In this document: piece by piece, positions 1 to 9,136 of the stretch
Numbering within the stretch: the first letter of the stretch is position 1
Layout: the number at the start of each line of letters is the position of its first letter
Assembly: GCF_038002825.1 (NCBI RefSeq)
Contig: NZ_JBBODF010000001.1
Location: 5,084,001-5,148,000, forward strand
DNA: 64,000 nucleotides
Source: Paenibacillus sp. FSL H8-0048
GTDB taxonomy: Bacteria; Bacillota; Bacilli; Paenibacillales; Paenibacillaceae
Direction: 5' to 3'
The notes under the pieces: generated by a model
Database searches by the model: none
What the model was told of the DNA's origin: nothing
Seen by the model: the letters and a program-made list of their open reading frames with translations, nothing else
Translations under genes and position numbers: made by a program

Positions 1-2
1 CA

Positions 3-773
3 GACCCGCAGCAGGGTGCCGTCAACCCCAAGATTACTGCCTATGATATTGAGTTCAAGGACAATCCGTATTCAATTGAGGCGATGGACCATATCCCGGC
101 ACTACAGGCTACGGTTGAGTCGGCTCTGACGGAATCCGGGATTGAGAACGCGCAGGATAAGGTATGGATCAGCGGCCAGACTGCTACCCAGCACGATACC
201 AAGGAGCTTGGAGAACGGGACACCGATCTGATCATACCGGTCGTTATCGGCCTGATTACGGTGCTGCTGCTGGTCTATCTCAGATCTGTCGTAGCCACAG
301 TGTATCTGGTGGGGACGGTAATCCTGTCGTTCTTCTCAGCACTGGGCCTTGGCTGGATCATCATTCATTATGTGCTTGGAGCAGACGCGATACAAGGCTC
401 CATTCCGCTGTATTCCTTCGTCTTCCTGGTGGCGCTCGGGGAGGATTACAACATCTTCATGATCTCGAATATCTGGAAAAAGCGGAAGCATATGCCTCTG
501 AAGCAGGCGATTGCAGAAGGTGTGAATGAGACCGGCTCGGTCATCACCTCTGCCGGACTTATCCTGGCCGGTACGTTCGCCGTGCTGGCAAGCCTTCCGA
601 TTCAGGTGCTTGTCCAGTTCGGGATTATCACTGCGATCGGTGTCCTGCTGGATACCTTCGTTGTCCGTCCGTTTCTGGTCCCGGCCATCACCGTCCTCTT
701 TGGCCGCGTAGCCTTCTGGCCGGGCAAGCATCAGGAGATCAGTGAAGCGTCTGCTTCGGATACACAGCAATAA
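3..773 (+). CDS. MMPL/RND-type membrane exporter, C-terminal part (start outside window)
   Basis: An open frame runs in from the left edge and ends at TAA 771-773, giving the last 256 residues. A short extracytoplasmic piece is followed by five or six hydrophobic helices, including a loop with GEDYNIFM. That loop and the helices before it are typical of the second half of MMPL transporters (YdfJ/MmpL family), which export lipids or drugs using the proton gradient. The stop is followed directly by a strong terminator, so this is the last gene of its unit. The substrate cannot be told from this fragment. An internal ATG at 84 would give a shorter protein but lies inside the domain and is not a true start. 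Confidence 0.85.
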   Translation, partial: DPQQGAVNPKITAYDIEFKDNPYSIEAMDHIPALQATVESALTESGIENAQDKVWISGQTATQHDTKELGERDTDLIIPVVIGLITVLLLVYLRSVVATVYLVGTVILSFFSALGLGWIIIHYVLGADAIQGSIPLYSFVFLVALGEDYNIFMISNIWKKRKHMPLKQAIAEGVNETGSVITSAGLILAGTFAVLASLPIQVLVQFGIITAIGVLLDTFVVRPFLVPAITVLFGRVAFWPGKHQEISEASASDTQQ

Positions 774-779
774 CAAAGC

Positions 780-828
780 GGCTGTCACAAAAAGCCATGA
801 AATGGCTTTTGTGACAGCCTTTTGTTTA
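780..828 (+). terminator. Rho-independent terminator after the MMPL gene
   Basis: The arms 780-798 and 802-819 pair almost perfectly (GGCTGTCACAAAA...TTTTGTGACAGCC) around a three-base loop and are followed by a T-rich tract. Confidence 0.9.
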
Positions 829-833
829 AAGAT

Positions 834-923
834 AATTTATATGCTTCGCGCTATAATTATCCATATCTTTGTAGCTGAATAGGTACCGTCCTCTAAAAGG
901 ACGGCAATGCCGTGTCCACTTGT
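834..923 (+). repeat. Dispersed two-hairpin intergenic repeat, copy 1
   Basis: About 90 bp. The left part is AATTTATA...TATAATT; the right part is CCGTCCTCTAAAAGGACGG, followed by CCACTTGT. The same layout recurs at 1336-1426, 30093-30185 and, reversed and shortened, 25861-25924. No coding potential is apparent. Confidence 0.75.
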
Positions 924-1068
924 ATTATAGAAAACTACAGTTTCCTCCACTGTAAAAAGGTATGTACATTTGTGGATAAGAGTTCTTCGAAATGATACGT
1001 AGAGTGACTGTGATGCTGAATGTGACTGAAGGGACGCTTAAAACCGAATACAATAGGCTGTTATAGCG

Positions 1069-1328
1069 GCATATGAAGCGAATGTATGCGAAAAACAGCA
1101 TACATTCGGTGCGCAAGCAGGCATATGGACCAAATGTATGCGAAAAACAGCATACATTGTGCTCGCAAGCAGGCGCATGGGCCAAATGTATGTGAAAAAC
1201 AGCATACATTGTGCTCGCAAGCAGGCATATGGTCCAAATGTATGTGAAAAACAGCATACATTGTGCTCGCAAGCAGGCATATGAAGCGAATGTATGCGAA
1301 AAACAGCATACATTGTGCTCGCGTGAAG
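1069..1328. repeat. Five exact-period 52-bp tandem repeats with a palindromic core
   Basis: Units start at 1069, 1121, 1173, 1225 and 1277, each 52 bp. Each contains AATGTATGC or AATGTATGT, the loop GAAAAACA and GCATACATT. The perfect units form a 9-bp stem with an 8-base loop. Because 52 is not a multiple of 3, the small minus-strand frames through the array are periodic artefacts and not proteins. The array is flanked by copies 1 and 2 of the two-hairpin repeat. Confidence 0.9.
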
Positions 1329-1335
1329 GTAATTT

Positions 1336-1426
1336 AATTTATATGTTCGCGCTATAAATTATGCTTCTATTTCTCGCCGAAACGGTACCGTCCTTTAAAA
1401 GGACGGCAAAGCTGTTTCCACTTGTT
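1336..1426 (+). repeat. Dispersed two-hairpin intergenic repeat, copy 2
   Basis: AATTTATA...TATAAATT is followed by ACGGTACCGTCCTTTAAAAG and then GACGG, ending in CCACTTGTT. It is closely similar to the copies at 834 and 30093. No gene is visible between 828 and 1510; this stretch holds only the three repeat blocks. Confidence 0.75.
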
Positions 1427-1510
1427 GAGAAGGACACCAAAGCTATGAGCTACGCTGTACACACAGCATATACATAGTATGTCTCACAAGAATCTTATCC
1501 TTCACGCAGA

Positions 1511-1541
1511 AAAGAGGACCGTCCTAAACGGCCGGCCTCTC
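1511..1541 (-). terminator. Probable terminator of the SDR-monooxygenase unit
   Basis: Read on the minus strand, AGAGGCCGGCCG pairs imperfectly with AGGACGGTCCTCT and is followed by TTTTCT. It lies about 25 bp past the monooxygenase stop. Confidence 0.55.
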
Positions 1542-1566
1542 CACTAAGTGCTGCTTAAGAAGCAGA

Positions 1567-1887
1567 CTAGTCAGCCTGAACGTCCGGAGTGCGGCTGTGC
1601 ACCAGCTCGTACTTGTCGAGCGAGGAACCGACAATAGCTTCGTTCCGGCCGGCACCGCGGTGCGAGTCCCGGAAGGCGGGACTGGAGGTCCAGCCGTTCA
1701 ATGCTTCCTCATTCTCCCACACAGTGCAGATCTTCAGCTCTTCCACGCCTTCCTTAGGCGCGCCGTGCCACACCTCCATGCGGATGAAGCCGGGGATGCT
1801 CTGCACCCCGTTATCTGCGCTGAACCGGGAGGCCAGCGCTTCACCATGCCCTTCCTTGATCTTAATCGTATTGGTAACTACCAGCAT
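1567..1887 (-). CDS. Antibiotic biosynthesis monooxygenase/heme-degrading monooxygenase-like protein
   Basis: 106 residues forming a single ABM-type ferredoxin-like domain. MLVVTNTIKIKEGH, PGFIRMEVWHG and a WENEEALNGWTSSPAF segment are characteristic of the HmoA/IsdG-type dimeric alpha-beta barrel family. Members degrade heme or act as cofactor-free monooxygenases; which applies here cannot be decided from sequence. The ATG at 1887 has AAGGAGG about 7 bases upstream. It follows the SDR gene by 44 bp on the same strand and probably shares its transcript. Confidence 0.8.
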   Translation of the reverse strand: MLVVTNTIKIKEGHGEALASRFSADNGVQSIPGFIRMEVWHGAPKEGVEELKICTVWENEEALNGWTSSPAFRDSHRGAGRNEAIVGSSLDKYELVHSRTPDVQAD

Positions 1888-1931
1888 GCCAAGTCCTCCT
1901 TGTAGGGCTTTACTTTACATAAAGACTGTCT

Positions 1932-2651
1932 TTATTGCGGATTCGTGGTCCAGATGCCTGCGGTCTTCAGGAAGACGCGGTCAGGCAGCTTAAGCGCAGC
2001 CAGCGTCAGCTCGGCCACATCCTCCGGCTGCATCATCCGGTCCTCGTCCCCGATCTTAAGACCCGCATCGGAAGCAAGGCCTGTATTCACGGTGCTTGGG
2101 GTTAGCGCTACGACACGGATATTATGCTTGCGTACCTCCATCGCCAGTGACTCCGTCATGCCCATGAGAGCAAACTTGGAGGCACAGTAGGCGGAGCCTG
2201 TGGCGAAGCCGCGTTCTCCTGCGGTGGAGGAGATGTTGATGATATTGCCGCCCGAACGCTCAATCATCGCAGGCAGTGCCGCGCGGGTCACATAGTATGC
2301 CCCGAACAGGTTGATCTGCATATGCCGTTCCCAGTCTGCCGGGTCCATCTCCAGGAACGTGCCGAACTGGGCGATCCCGGCGTTGTTAATAAGCGCGTCG
2401 AAGGGCCCGAGATCCTTCTGCAGCGCCACTACTGCCCGCTCTGCTTCTTCACGGACTGCAATATCGGCCACGGCGATACTGACCTTGATGTCGTACACCT
2501 CAGTCAGCGCCGCCTTCAGTGCCTCCAGATCCGCAGAGGTTCTGGAGATCAGCCCCAGGTTGGCGCCTTCCTTAGCCAGCGCCATAGCGAGCGCCTTGCC
2601 GATTCCCTTGCCTGCACCTGTAATGACAATACTGGTTCCTCTCAAATCCAT
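1932..2651 (-). CDS. Short-chain dehydrogenase/reductase (FabG-like)
   Basis: 239 residues, a classical SDR length. The N-terminal cofactor motif is TGAGKGIG, the NNAG motif is near residue 90, the catalytic Ser is in INISSTAG and the YxxxK motif is YCASK. It is expected to be a cytosolic NADP(H)-dependent 3-oxoacyl or ketone reductase. No fatty-acid genes are adjacent, so the true substrate is unknown. AAGGAG precedes the ATG. The gene leads the two-gene unit with the monooxygenase. Confidence 0.9.
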   Translation of the reverse strand: MDLRGTSIVITGAGKGIGKALAMALAKEGANLGLISRTSADLEALKAALTEVYDIKVSIAVADIAVREEAERAVVALQKDLGPFDALINNAGIAQFGTFLEMDPADWERHMQINLFGAYYVTRAALPAMIERSGGNIINISSTAGERGFATGSAYCASKFALMGMTESLAMEVRKHNIRVVALTPSTVNTGLASDAGLKIGDEDRMMQPEDVAELTLAALKLPDRVFLKTAGIWTTNPQ

Positions 2652-2823
2652 AACCTGTCGTCACGCTCCTTGTATATAGAATGAAGGGTAATTCTAGAAG
2701 ATACTGTCTATTATACCTGAGCGGCCGGGCACAATCACGCCGGAGCCGCAGCTCCGGCAGTGCAGGCTGCTGGCCCAGGCCCCCCCGTACCGCTAATGTC
2801 CCGCAGCGACAGGTCTTCCTTCT

Positions 2824-4377
2824 TTAGTCTTCCGGCGTAATTGTCTTAAGCGGCACGGTTGCCGGACCTTCGAGTACATCGCCTTCATAGGAGAAGCGGG
2901 AGCCGTGGCAGGGGCAATCCCAGGAGCGCTCGGCGTTATTCCATTCGCATTCACAGCCCATGTGTGTACAGGTTCTGTCGACAAGATGCAATTGGCCCTC
3001 AGGGTCGCGGTAGGCACCAATGCGTTTGCCGTCATGGAAGACAACAGCCCCCTGATCCGGCTCCAGATCCTTTGTCTTGGTGTGTACAATCTCCACTTTT
3101 CCGGCGACCAGCTCCTTGGCAACCGAGAGGTTCTGCACAATGAAGTTCTTGATGGCGGGCACCGCCTTGAAGCGTGAGGGATCATATAGCCCGGTGTAGG
3201 GGGTACTGCTCCCCAGAATGCCGTCTGCGATCAGGCGGGCAGCCACGGTTCCGTTCGTCATGCCCCACTTCCCGAAGCCGGTGGCGATATAGATCTCCTC
3301 GTCCTCCGCGCGCTTGCCGATATAGGGAACCCGGTCCAGCGTGATCAGATCCTGGGTGGACCAGCGGAACGGAATACTGCGGATGCCCAGCAGCTTCCCG
3401 GCGAACCGCTCCAGATTCTCATAGTGGCCGAACGTACAGATGCCTTGGCCAGTCTTGTGGTTCTCCCCGCCGGCGATGACCAGCTTCCTGTCTCCCCACT
3501 CCACGGCCCGCAGCGAACGGGTCGGTTCACCGGCACTCAGATACATGCCGCCCTCATAATCCGTCTCCGGCTCGAATGCCAGGCAGTAGGAGCGTTCGGC
3601 ATGCAGCCGCGAGAAGTAGAGGGACCCGCCGTCATAGAAGGGGAAGTGGGAAGCCGACACGGCATGGCGGCAACGGATCTGGAACTTCTCTCCCTCGGTA
3701 TGCAGGGTTATCTGTCCGTCCGTATCGACCTTCTCCCCGATCATCGTATGCTCAAATACGGTGCCGCCCCTGTCCAGAACCGCCTGCAGCAGCCCCTTCA
3801 GATACTCCAGCGGATGAAAACGGGCCTGATCCGGCATCCGGATGGCCCCGCCCGCGCCCAGCGGCAGGGGGACCTGATCCAGCCACTCTCCGGGCAGTCT
3901 CAGCTTGCCATAAGCCTCGAATTCCTTATTCAACGCCTTGAGTGTCTTCTCGTCGCCTTGATCCGCATACAGATAGGCAGCCTCCCGCTTCATCCCGCAG
4001 GACAGGTCCAGCTCCTCCGCTGTGGCAATCATCCACTCCATGGCCTCGCTGTTCGACTGATAATACATCCGGGCCTGCTCCTCGCCGAAATGCTTCACCA
4101 GATCATGATAGATCATACCGTGCTGGGCGGAGATTTTGGCACTGGTATAGCCGGTAGCCCCGCCGAGGATCTGCCCGGCTTCAAGCAGTGTGACCTTATA
4201 TCCGGCCTTGGACAGCAGATAAGCGGTAGTAATCCCGGTAATTCCTGCCCCTACAATAGCTACGTCTGTGACATGATCTTCCGCTAGTCTCGGAAAAGAC
4301 GGCCGCCCGGTGCTGCCTACCCATAACGATTCCGGAAATTGCGGAAGACCTTGCGAACGGGGCTCCTGTGTATTCAT
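2824..4377 (-). CDS. FAD-dependent oxidoreductase fused to a C-terminal Rieske [2Fe-2S] domain
   Basis: 517 residues. A DAO-type FAD domain (VAIVGAGITGITTAYLLSKAG near residue 38) covers the first 400 residues or so. The last 90 residues are a Rieske domain with CTHMGC and CPCHGSRF supplying the two Cys and two His cluster ligands. This fusion is known in Bacillus and Paenibacillus genomes, but its substrate is not. AGGAGGG precedes the ATG. It is transcribed away from the germination operon, with 152 bp between the two starts. Confidence 0.9.
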   Translation of the reverse strand: MNTQEPRSQGLPQFPESLWVGSTGRPSFPRLAEDHVTDVAIVGAGITGITTAYLLSKAGYKVTLLEAGQILGGATGYTSAKISAQHGMIYHDLVKHFGEEQARMYYQSNSEAMEWMIATAEELDLSCGMKREAAYLYADQGDEKTLKALNKEFEAYGKLRLPGEWLDQVPLPLGAGGAIRMPDQARFHPLEYLKGLLQAVLDRGGTVFEHTMIGEKVDTDGQITLHTEGEKFQIRCRHAVSASHFPFYDGGSLYFSRLHAERSYCLAFEPETDYEGGMYLSAGEPTRSLRAVEWGDRKLVIAGGENHKTGQGICTFGHYENLERFAGKLLGIRSIPFRWSTQDLITLDRVPYIGKRAEDEEIYIATGFGKWGMTNGTVAARLIADGILGSSTPYTGLYDPSRFKAVPAIKNFIVQNLSVAKELVAGKVEIVHTKTKDLEPDQGAVVFHDGKRIGAYRDPEGQLHLVDRTCTHMGCECEWNNAERSWDCPCHGSRFSYEGDVLEGPATVPLKTITPED

Positions 4378-4529
4378 AGTCTAGTCCCTCCTAAGTAATG
4401 ATCCATTTCATTTATTACCACTCTTCCGTGAAAAGAAACGCTCCGCTTCCCCGGCAGGTGCATGAAAACCGCCAGAAAGTGCCAACCTATGAAGAAATCA
4501 CAATCACTCATCACGTAAGGAGCATTCAA

Positions 4530-6047
4530 ATGGCGGGTGTGCTAGAGTACCGGGATATGCCCTTCAGCCCTAGGCTGGCAGATAATATGGACATTATCAA
4601 AAAAATATACAGTGATTCCTCAGATGTCAAAACCAGAACCTTCCCGCTCGCCGGCCAGGCAGACGCCTTCCTGATGTATATTGACGGAATGGTTAACCAA
4701 TCCCTTCTGGATCTGCATGTTCTGGCCCCGCTGCTGGAGCCCCAGGCTAATTCGGCCAAGGTTGATTTTGCCTATATATGCTCAGTCGTCACTACCAGCC
4801 AGGTTGTCATCGCTACCAGCTTCAACGATCTGCTGCACTATATTTCTAATGGAAGCGTCGCACTGCTCGTCGATCAGCTGCCGTTCGGCATTGCTTTCTG
4901 CTTGCCTGGCTGGCAACAGCGCAGCATCGAGGAGCCTGCAGCAGAATCCATCATTCGCGGGCCGCGTGAAGGCTTCACGGAGACGCTGGGGGTCAACACC
5001 TCCATGCTGCGCCGCAAAATTAAAGATCCTTCGCTGAAGCTAACTCCGATTCAGGTCGGCCGTTACACGAAGACGACAGTCATCATTGCCCATATCGAAG
5101 GCGTGGCCAATCATTCGCTGGTGGAGGAGGTCAGAACCCGCATTGAGAAAATTGACATCGACGGCGTGCTGGAAAGCGGCTATATCGAGGGTCTGATCGA
5201 AGACCACCCGTATTCGCCATTTCCGCAGATTCAAGTCACCGAACGTCCCGATGTGGTCAGCGCTGCCCTGCTGGAGGGGAGAATCGGCATTATGGTGGAC
5301 GGCACACCCTTCTGCCTCATTGCACCAACGACCTTTTTCTCCATGCTGCAATCGCCGGAGGACTATTATCAGCGCTTCATCATCAGCACCTTCATCCGCT
5401 GGCTGAGATTTCTGTTCCTGTTCACTTCGCTGCTGCTGCCCTCGCTGTATGTGGCGGTGCTGACGTTCCATCAGGAGATGGTGCCCCCTTCGCTGCTGCT
5501 TAGCATTGCGAAATCAAGGGAGAATATTCCGTTCCCCGCACTGATCGAGGCGCTGCTGATGGAGATCTCCTTCGAGGCGCTGCGTGAAGCCGGTGTACGC
5601 CTGCCTAAGCAGGTGGGGTCCGCAGTCAGCATCGTCGGCGCGCTGGTCATCGGGCAGGCTGCCACCTCAGCAGGGCTCGTATCCTCCCCAATGGTTATGG
5701 TTGTGGCGATTACCGGTATCGCCTCCTTTCTGCTGCCGCAATACAGCGCTGGTATTGCCATTCGGCTGTTACGTTTTCCCATTATGTTCTTGTCGGGGAT
5801 GTTCGGTCTTCTAGGCCTGATGCTTGGCGTCATCGCCATCATTATTCATCTGTGCAGCATCCGTTCGCTTGGCGTACCCTATCTGCAGCCCCTTGCGCCG
5901 ATGAAATGGAGTGAAATGCTGGATACGCTCATGCGCGGGCCCATCTGGAGTAACCGCAAGCGGCCGAGCTTAACCGGACGCCGAAAAACAATCCGGCAGT
6001 CCTCCTTCGACCGTCCCCGGCCAGGAGAGGAAGGATCTTCTCCATGA
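4530..6047 (+). CDS. Spore germinant receptor subunit A (GerA family)
   Basis: 505 residues from the ATG at 4530, preferred because GTAAGGAG lies at 4515-4522; a frame open from 4398 has no ribosome site. A soluble N-terminal half (ending about residue 290) with the NMDIIKKIYSDSSD segment typical of the family is followed by about five membrane helices and the conserved block REAGVRLPKQVGSAVSIVGA. GerA proteins sit in the inner spore membrane and, with the B and C subunits, sense nutrients that trigger germination. The stop overlaps the gerC start by 4 bases, and the A-C-B gene order is complete. Confidence 0.95.
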   Translation: MAGVLEYRDMPFSPRLADNMDIIKKIYSDSSDVKTRTFPLAGQADAFLMYIDGMVNQSLLDLHVLAPLLEPQANSAKVDFAYICSVVTTSQVVIATSFNDLLHYISNGSVALLVDQLPFGIAFCLPGWQQRSIEEPAAESIIRGPREGFTETLGVNTSMLRRKIKDPSLKLTPIQVGRYTKTTVIIAHIEGVANHSLVEEVRTRIEKIDIDGVLESGYIEGLIEDHPYSPFPQIQVTERPDVVSAALLEGRIGIMVDGTPFCLIAPTTFFSMLQSPEDYYQRFIISTFIRWLRFLFLFTSLLLPSLYVAVLTFHQEMVPPSLLLSIAKSRENIPFPALIEALLMEISFEALREAGVRLPKQVGSAVSIVGALVIGQAATSAGLVSSPMVMVVAITGIASFLLPQYSAGIAIRLLRFPIMFLSGMFGLLGLMLGVIAIIIHLCSIRSLGVPYLQPLAPMKWSEMLDTLMRGPIWSNRKRPSLTGRRKTIRQSSFDRPRPGEEGSSP

Positions 6048-7222
6048 GCCGGCGCACGCGACTTACTTCAGCTGTGCTGGCTGCCCTAGTATTGGCCCCC
6101 CTGCTCGGAGGCTGCTGGGACCGCAAGGAGGTGAACGACCTGGCGCTTGTCACAGGTCTGGCCATTGACCAGCGTGATGATGACCTTATTGAGGTTAGTG
6201 TTCAAATCTTTATTCCTCAAGACTCCTCGCAGGGCGATCAGAGCAGCGGGGAGGCTACAGGGGGAATAGGCACGACCTTTGTTCAGACAGCCTCCGGCTC
6301 CAATATTGCCGATGCGCTCGCCCAGCTGCAGACGAAGTTCTCACGCAGGATATTCTGGGGGCACACCGCGGTATATATATTTGGCGAAGACAAGGCGAAG
6401 CAAGGAGTGAAGAATGAGCTGGACTACCTTATGCGGGATACAGAACCGCGCGAGCGCTCCTTTATCTTCGTCAGCAAAGGAAGGGCGAGGGAGATCTTGG
6501 AGAAGCACTCCGTGCTGGAGCGTAATACGTCTGAGGTTCTGCGCGAGATGGCTCTCAACAAAACAAGCATCAGCTCGACCATGGCCCATTTGATGGAGAT
6601 GCTGGAGGACGAGAGTAAGACTGCCCTGCTGCCCTGGGTGGATATACTGCAGACCCCTCATCAGAACGACCAGACCAAGGGCATCGGCTATATTGATGGA
6701 ACGGCAATCCTGTATAAAGGCAGGTTAATCGGTGTAGCCAACAACCGTGTATCGCGGGGCATTCTGTGGGCCGTTGATAAAATGGATAATGCGATCATAA
6801 CGATACGTCCGGAGCATTCAGAGGGTACTTTGTCCGTTCAATTGCTGCGAAATCGCACCTTCCTTGAACCCGTCTATACAAACGGTGAATGGTCCGTTAC
6901 GATTCATGTCTCATGCAAAAATCAACTGATTCAAAACACAACGGGGATTAATATCGCTCAAAGCGCTGCCAGCTTGAGCAGTATTGAGAAGCAGCTTGAG
7001 CATAATATAGAAGAGCGTATTTATCTGGCAGTGGATGAGGCACGGAACAAATATAAAGCCGATATTTTCAATATTGCAGGTGCGTTCCACCGGAAATATC
7101 CGCAGCTGTGGAAGAAACACGAGAAGGAATGGGACACTATTTTCCCGACAATCAAGTTTGCGGTACAAGCCAAGGCCTCCATTCTGCGACCCGGCATGTT
7201 CAACACCCAACAATCCAATTAG
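6044..7222 (+). CDS. Spore germinant receptor lipoprotein subunit C (Ger(x)C family)
   Basis: 392 residues. A signal peptide ends in the lipobox LLGGC (Cys about residue 24), followed by WDRKEVNDLALVTGLAID, the family signature. The mature protein is anchored to the outer face of the inner spore membrane as part of the Ger receptor. The start overlaps the stop of the A subunit (ATGA), indicating translational coupling. Confidence 0.95.
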   Translation: MSRRTRLTSAVLAALVLAPLLGGCWDRKEVNDLALVTGLAIDQRDDDLIEVSVQIFIPQDSSQGDQSSGEATGGIGTTFVQTASGSNIADALAQLQTKFSRRIFWGHTAVYIFGEDKAKQGVKNELDYLMRDTEPRERSFIFVSKGRAREILEKHSVLERNTSEVLREMALNKTSISSTMAHLMEMLEDESKTALLPWVDILQTPHQNDQTKGIGYIDGTAILYKGRLIGVANNRVSRGILWAVDKMDNAIITIRPEHSEGTLSVQLLRNRTFLEPVYTNGEWSVTIHVSCKNQLIQNTTGINIAQSAASLSSIEKQLEHNIEERIYLAVDEARNKYKADIFNIAGAFHRKYPQLWKKHEKEWDTIFPTIKFAVQAKASILRPGMFNTQQSN

Positions 7223-7235
7223 AGGAGCAGCCTTC

Positions 7236-8357
7236 ATGAGCAAGGAGAAAATCAGCGGCAATCAGGTGTTTTGGCTGATTTCCACCATGCAGATTGGCAT
7301 GACCATTCTGCTCACCATCAATCCTACCATTGCCATCGCCAAGCAGGACGCCTGGATATCCATATTGCTGTCCACGCTGTTCTCGACAGGTCTGGCCTAC
7401 GTGCTGACCCGTATCAGCTTAATGTATCCAGGTGAATCCCTGATTACCTACGCGCCGAAAATCTTGGGCAAGATTCTGGGGCATATCGTTATTTTGCTGT
7501 ATGTCGTGTATTGGATCATTGTGCTGGCGATTATTTTGCGGCAATATGGGGATTTCATGATTGGGACGATTCTTCAGCTGACACCGGTTATCGTCCCCAT
7601 TATCGGCATGCTCATTATAGCGGCGTATGTATCCTTCGCCGGCATCGAGGTGCTGGCAAGATGCAGTGAGGTGCTGGGACCGCTCATCCTGCTTGGTATT
7701 ATGGTGCCGCTGCTGCTCAATATTTCACAGATCCAAGTCAATAACCTGCTGCCGGTTCTGGCTGATAACAGCTTGTCAGTGCTGGTGCAGGGGGCGATGC
7801 CAACCGCGTCATTTCTGGGAGACAACATTCTGCTCATGATGGTCCTCCCCTTTCTTGCTCATCCGCGTGATGGCATGAAAGGGGCGGTGATCGGCTCAGT
7901 GGTGGCCGGACTTTTCACGATGCTGTCTGCAATGCAGTGTATTGCAATCTTCAGCCATTCAACCGCGTCCAGACAAAGCTATCCGTTTCTTAATCTGGTG
8001 CGCTTCGTCTCCTTTGGCTTCCTGCAGAATTTAGATGCCATTGTTATAGCAATTTGGATTATGGGGATTTTCATTAAAATATCACTGTATTTGTTTGCAG
8101 CCTCATACGGAAGTGCGCAATGGTTCGGCATCAAGCGTTGGCGCATTGTCATCTTTATCGCGGCTCCCATAGCACTGGTGCTCTCCATGTTGCCGCGCAA
8201 CTTTGTGGATAGCTCGATTCTCTTTCCCAAGCTGGTGGCTGTGCCGTTCAACCTTCCTGTCCTCTTCATCCTGCTGCCACTGCTGCTATGGATCGTGGGC
8301 TCTATCCGCAACAGAAAGATGAAGAAGAAGGGCAGACAGCAGCCTAAGGCCAGTTAG
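7236..8357 (+). CDS. Spore germinant receptor subunit B (endospore germination permease)
   Basis: 373 residues from the ATG at 7236, which has AGAGGAG just upstream and lies 13 bp after the C subunit. About ten hydrophobic segments and the opening MSKEKISGNQVFWLIS are typical of the GerAB family, which belongs to the amino acid-polyamine-organocation transporter superfamily and forms the ligand-binding or channel part of the receptor. The frame open upstream of 7236 overlaps gerC and is not used. Confidence 0.93.
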   Translation: MSKEKISGNQVFWLISTMQIGMTILLTINPTIAIAKQDAWISILLSTLFSTGLAYVLTRISLMYPGESLITYAPKILGKILGHIVILLYVVYWIIVLAIILRQYGDFMIGTILQLTPVIVPIIGMLIIAAYVSFAGIEVLARCSEVLGPLILLGIMVPLLLNISQIQVNNLLPVLADNSLSVLVQGAMPTASFLGDNILLMMVLPFLAHPRDGMKGAVIGSVVAGLFTMLSAMQCIAIFSHSTASRQSYPFLNLVRFVSFGFLQNLDAIVIAIWIMGIFIKISLYLFAASYGSAQWFGIKRWRIVIFIAAPIALVLSMLPRNFVDSSILFPKLVAVPFNLPVLFILLPLLLWIVGSIRNRKMKKKGRQQPKAS

Positions 8358-8494
8358 TAAGCGAAGCTGTGATAGGAGCGAGTGCTTCCGGGCTGAACGT
8401 ACATCGCATTGGACAGGTCTTGGGGTCTGCCGCATTGACGCTTCTGGCATCAGGACTTATACTTGATCTAAAAATAAATTAGAGGATGATAAAG

Positions 8495-8896
8495 ATGAGA
8501 ACCTTGAACCTTACCTCTCAGCGTCAAGCCGTATACGATATCGTCCGCAATTCCCACGATCACCCTACCGCTGCCGAAGTCATGAACCGGCTGGTCGAGC
8601 AGGGGCATAACCTGGCCTATGGAACGGTCTACAATTCCCTGCGCTATCTTACAGATAAGCAGATGATCCGCGAGCTGAAGCTGGGCGAGGCGGCCAGCCG
8701 CTATGACGCCCGTCTGGACGACCACCAGCATATCGTCTGTGAAATCTGCGGTGCTGTGGATGAAGTAATGAGCCAGGTCCCGCAGGAGTGGAGCGATTCG
8801 GTAGCGGCGGATACGGGATATTCGATCACTCATACACATGTGGTATTCGGGGGGATCTGCCCGGCTTGCCAGAGCAGGAATTCACGCCAGAACTAG
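8495..8896 (+). CDS. Fur/PerR-family metal-dependent repressor
   Basis: 133 residues from the ATG at 8495. An ATG at 8486 overlaps the ribosome site AGAGGA and is unlikely. A winged-helix domain is followed by a dimer domain with metal ligands. The His of HPTAAE (23), Asp71, His77 and His79 match the PerR regulatory site, and CEIC (82/85) and CPAC (122/125) form the structural zinc site. The fifth PerR ligand falls at Asp89 or Glu90; Glu there would be Fur-like. It probably responds to peroxide or metal. The gene stands alone and ends in a terminator. Confidence 0.88.
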   Translation: MRTLNLTSQRQAVYDIVRNSHDHPTAAEVMNRLVEQGHNLAYGTVYNSLRYLTDKQMIRELKLGEAASRYDARLDDHQHIVCEICGAVDEVMSQVPQEWSDSVAADTGYSITHTHVVFGGICPACQSRNSRQN

Positions 8897-8943
8897 GACA
8901 TTTGTATGAGCTGCGAGGGTCCGCATAGTAAGGGAATATAACA

Positions 8944-8974
8944 AAAGACCGTTTTCATTGGAACGGTCTTTTTA
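8944..8974 (+). terminator. Terminator after the PerR-like gene
   Basis: AAGACCGTT and AACGGTCTT form a 9-bp stem followed by TTTTTA. Confidence 0.9.
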
Positions 8975-9136
8975 CTGTGCTTCTATAAAAATTATCAATA
9001 AACATAGGGAAATTATCATTAAATACGAGGAAAAAGAGGGTTTCGGGGGCTGATATTTAATTATATATAAAGCCTGCCGCCATGATCCATCTTAAGACCC
9101 ATGAAGAAAGAGAGAAAGAGAGAGTGAGTCCATCAT

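Noticed and set aside
1038..1313. Several minus-strand ORFs of 82-115 residues rich in Cys, His and Phe over the 52-bp array.
   Set aside because: They arise because the 52-bp period cycles one motif through all three frames; there are no ribosome sites and no family resemblance.
1069..1328. Possible CRISPR array.
   Set aside because: Units are contiguous with no unique spacers, and there are no cas genes.
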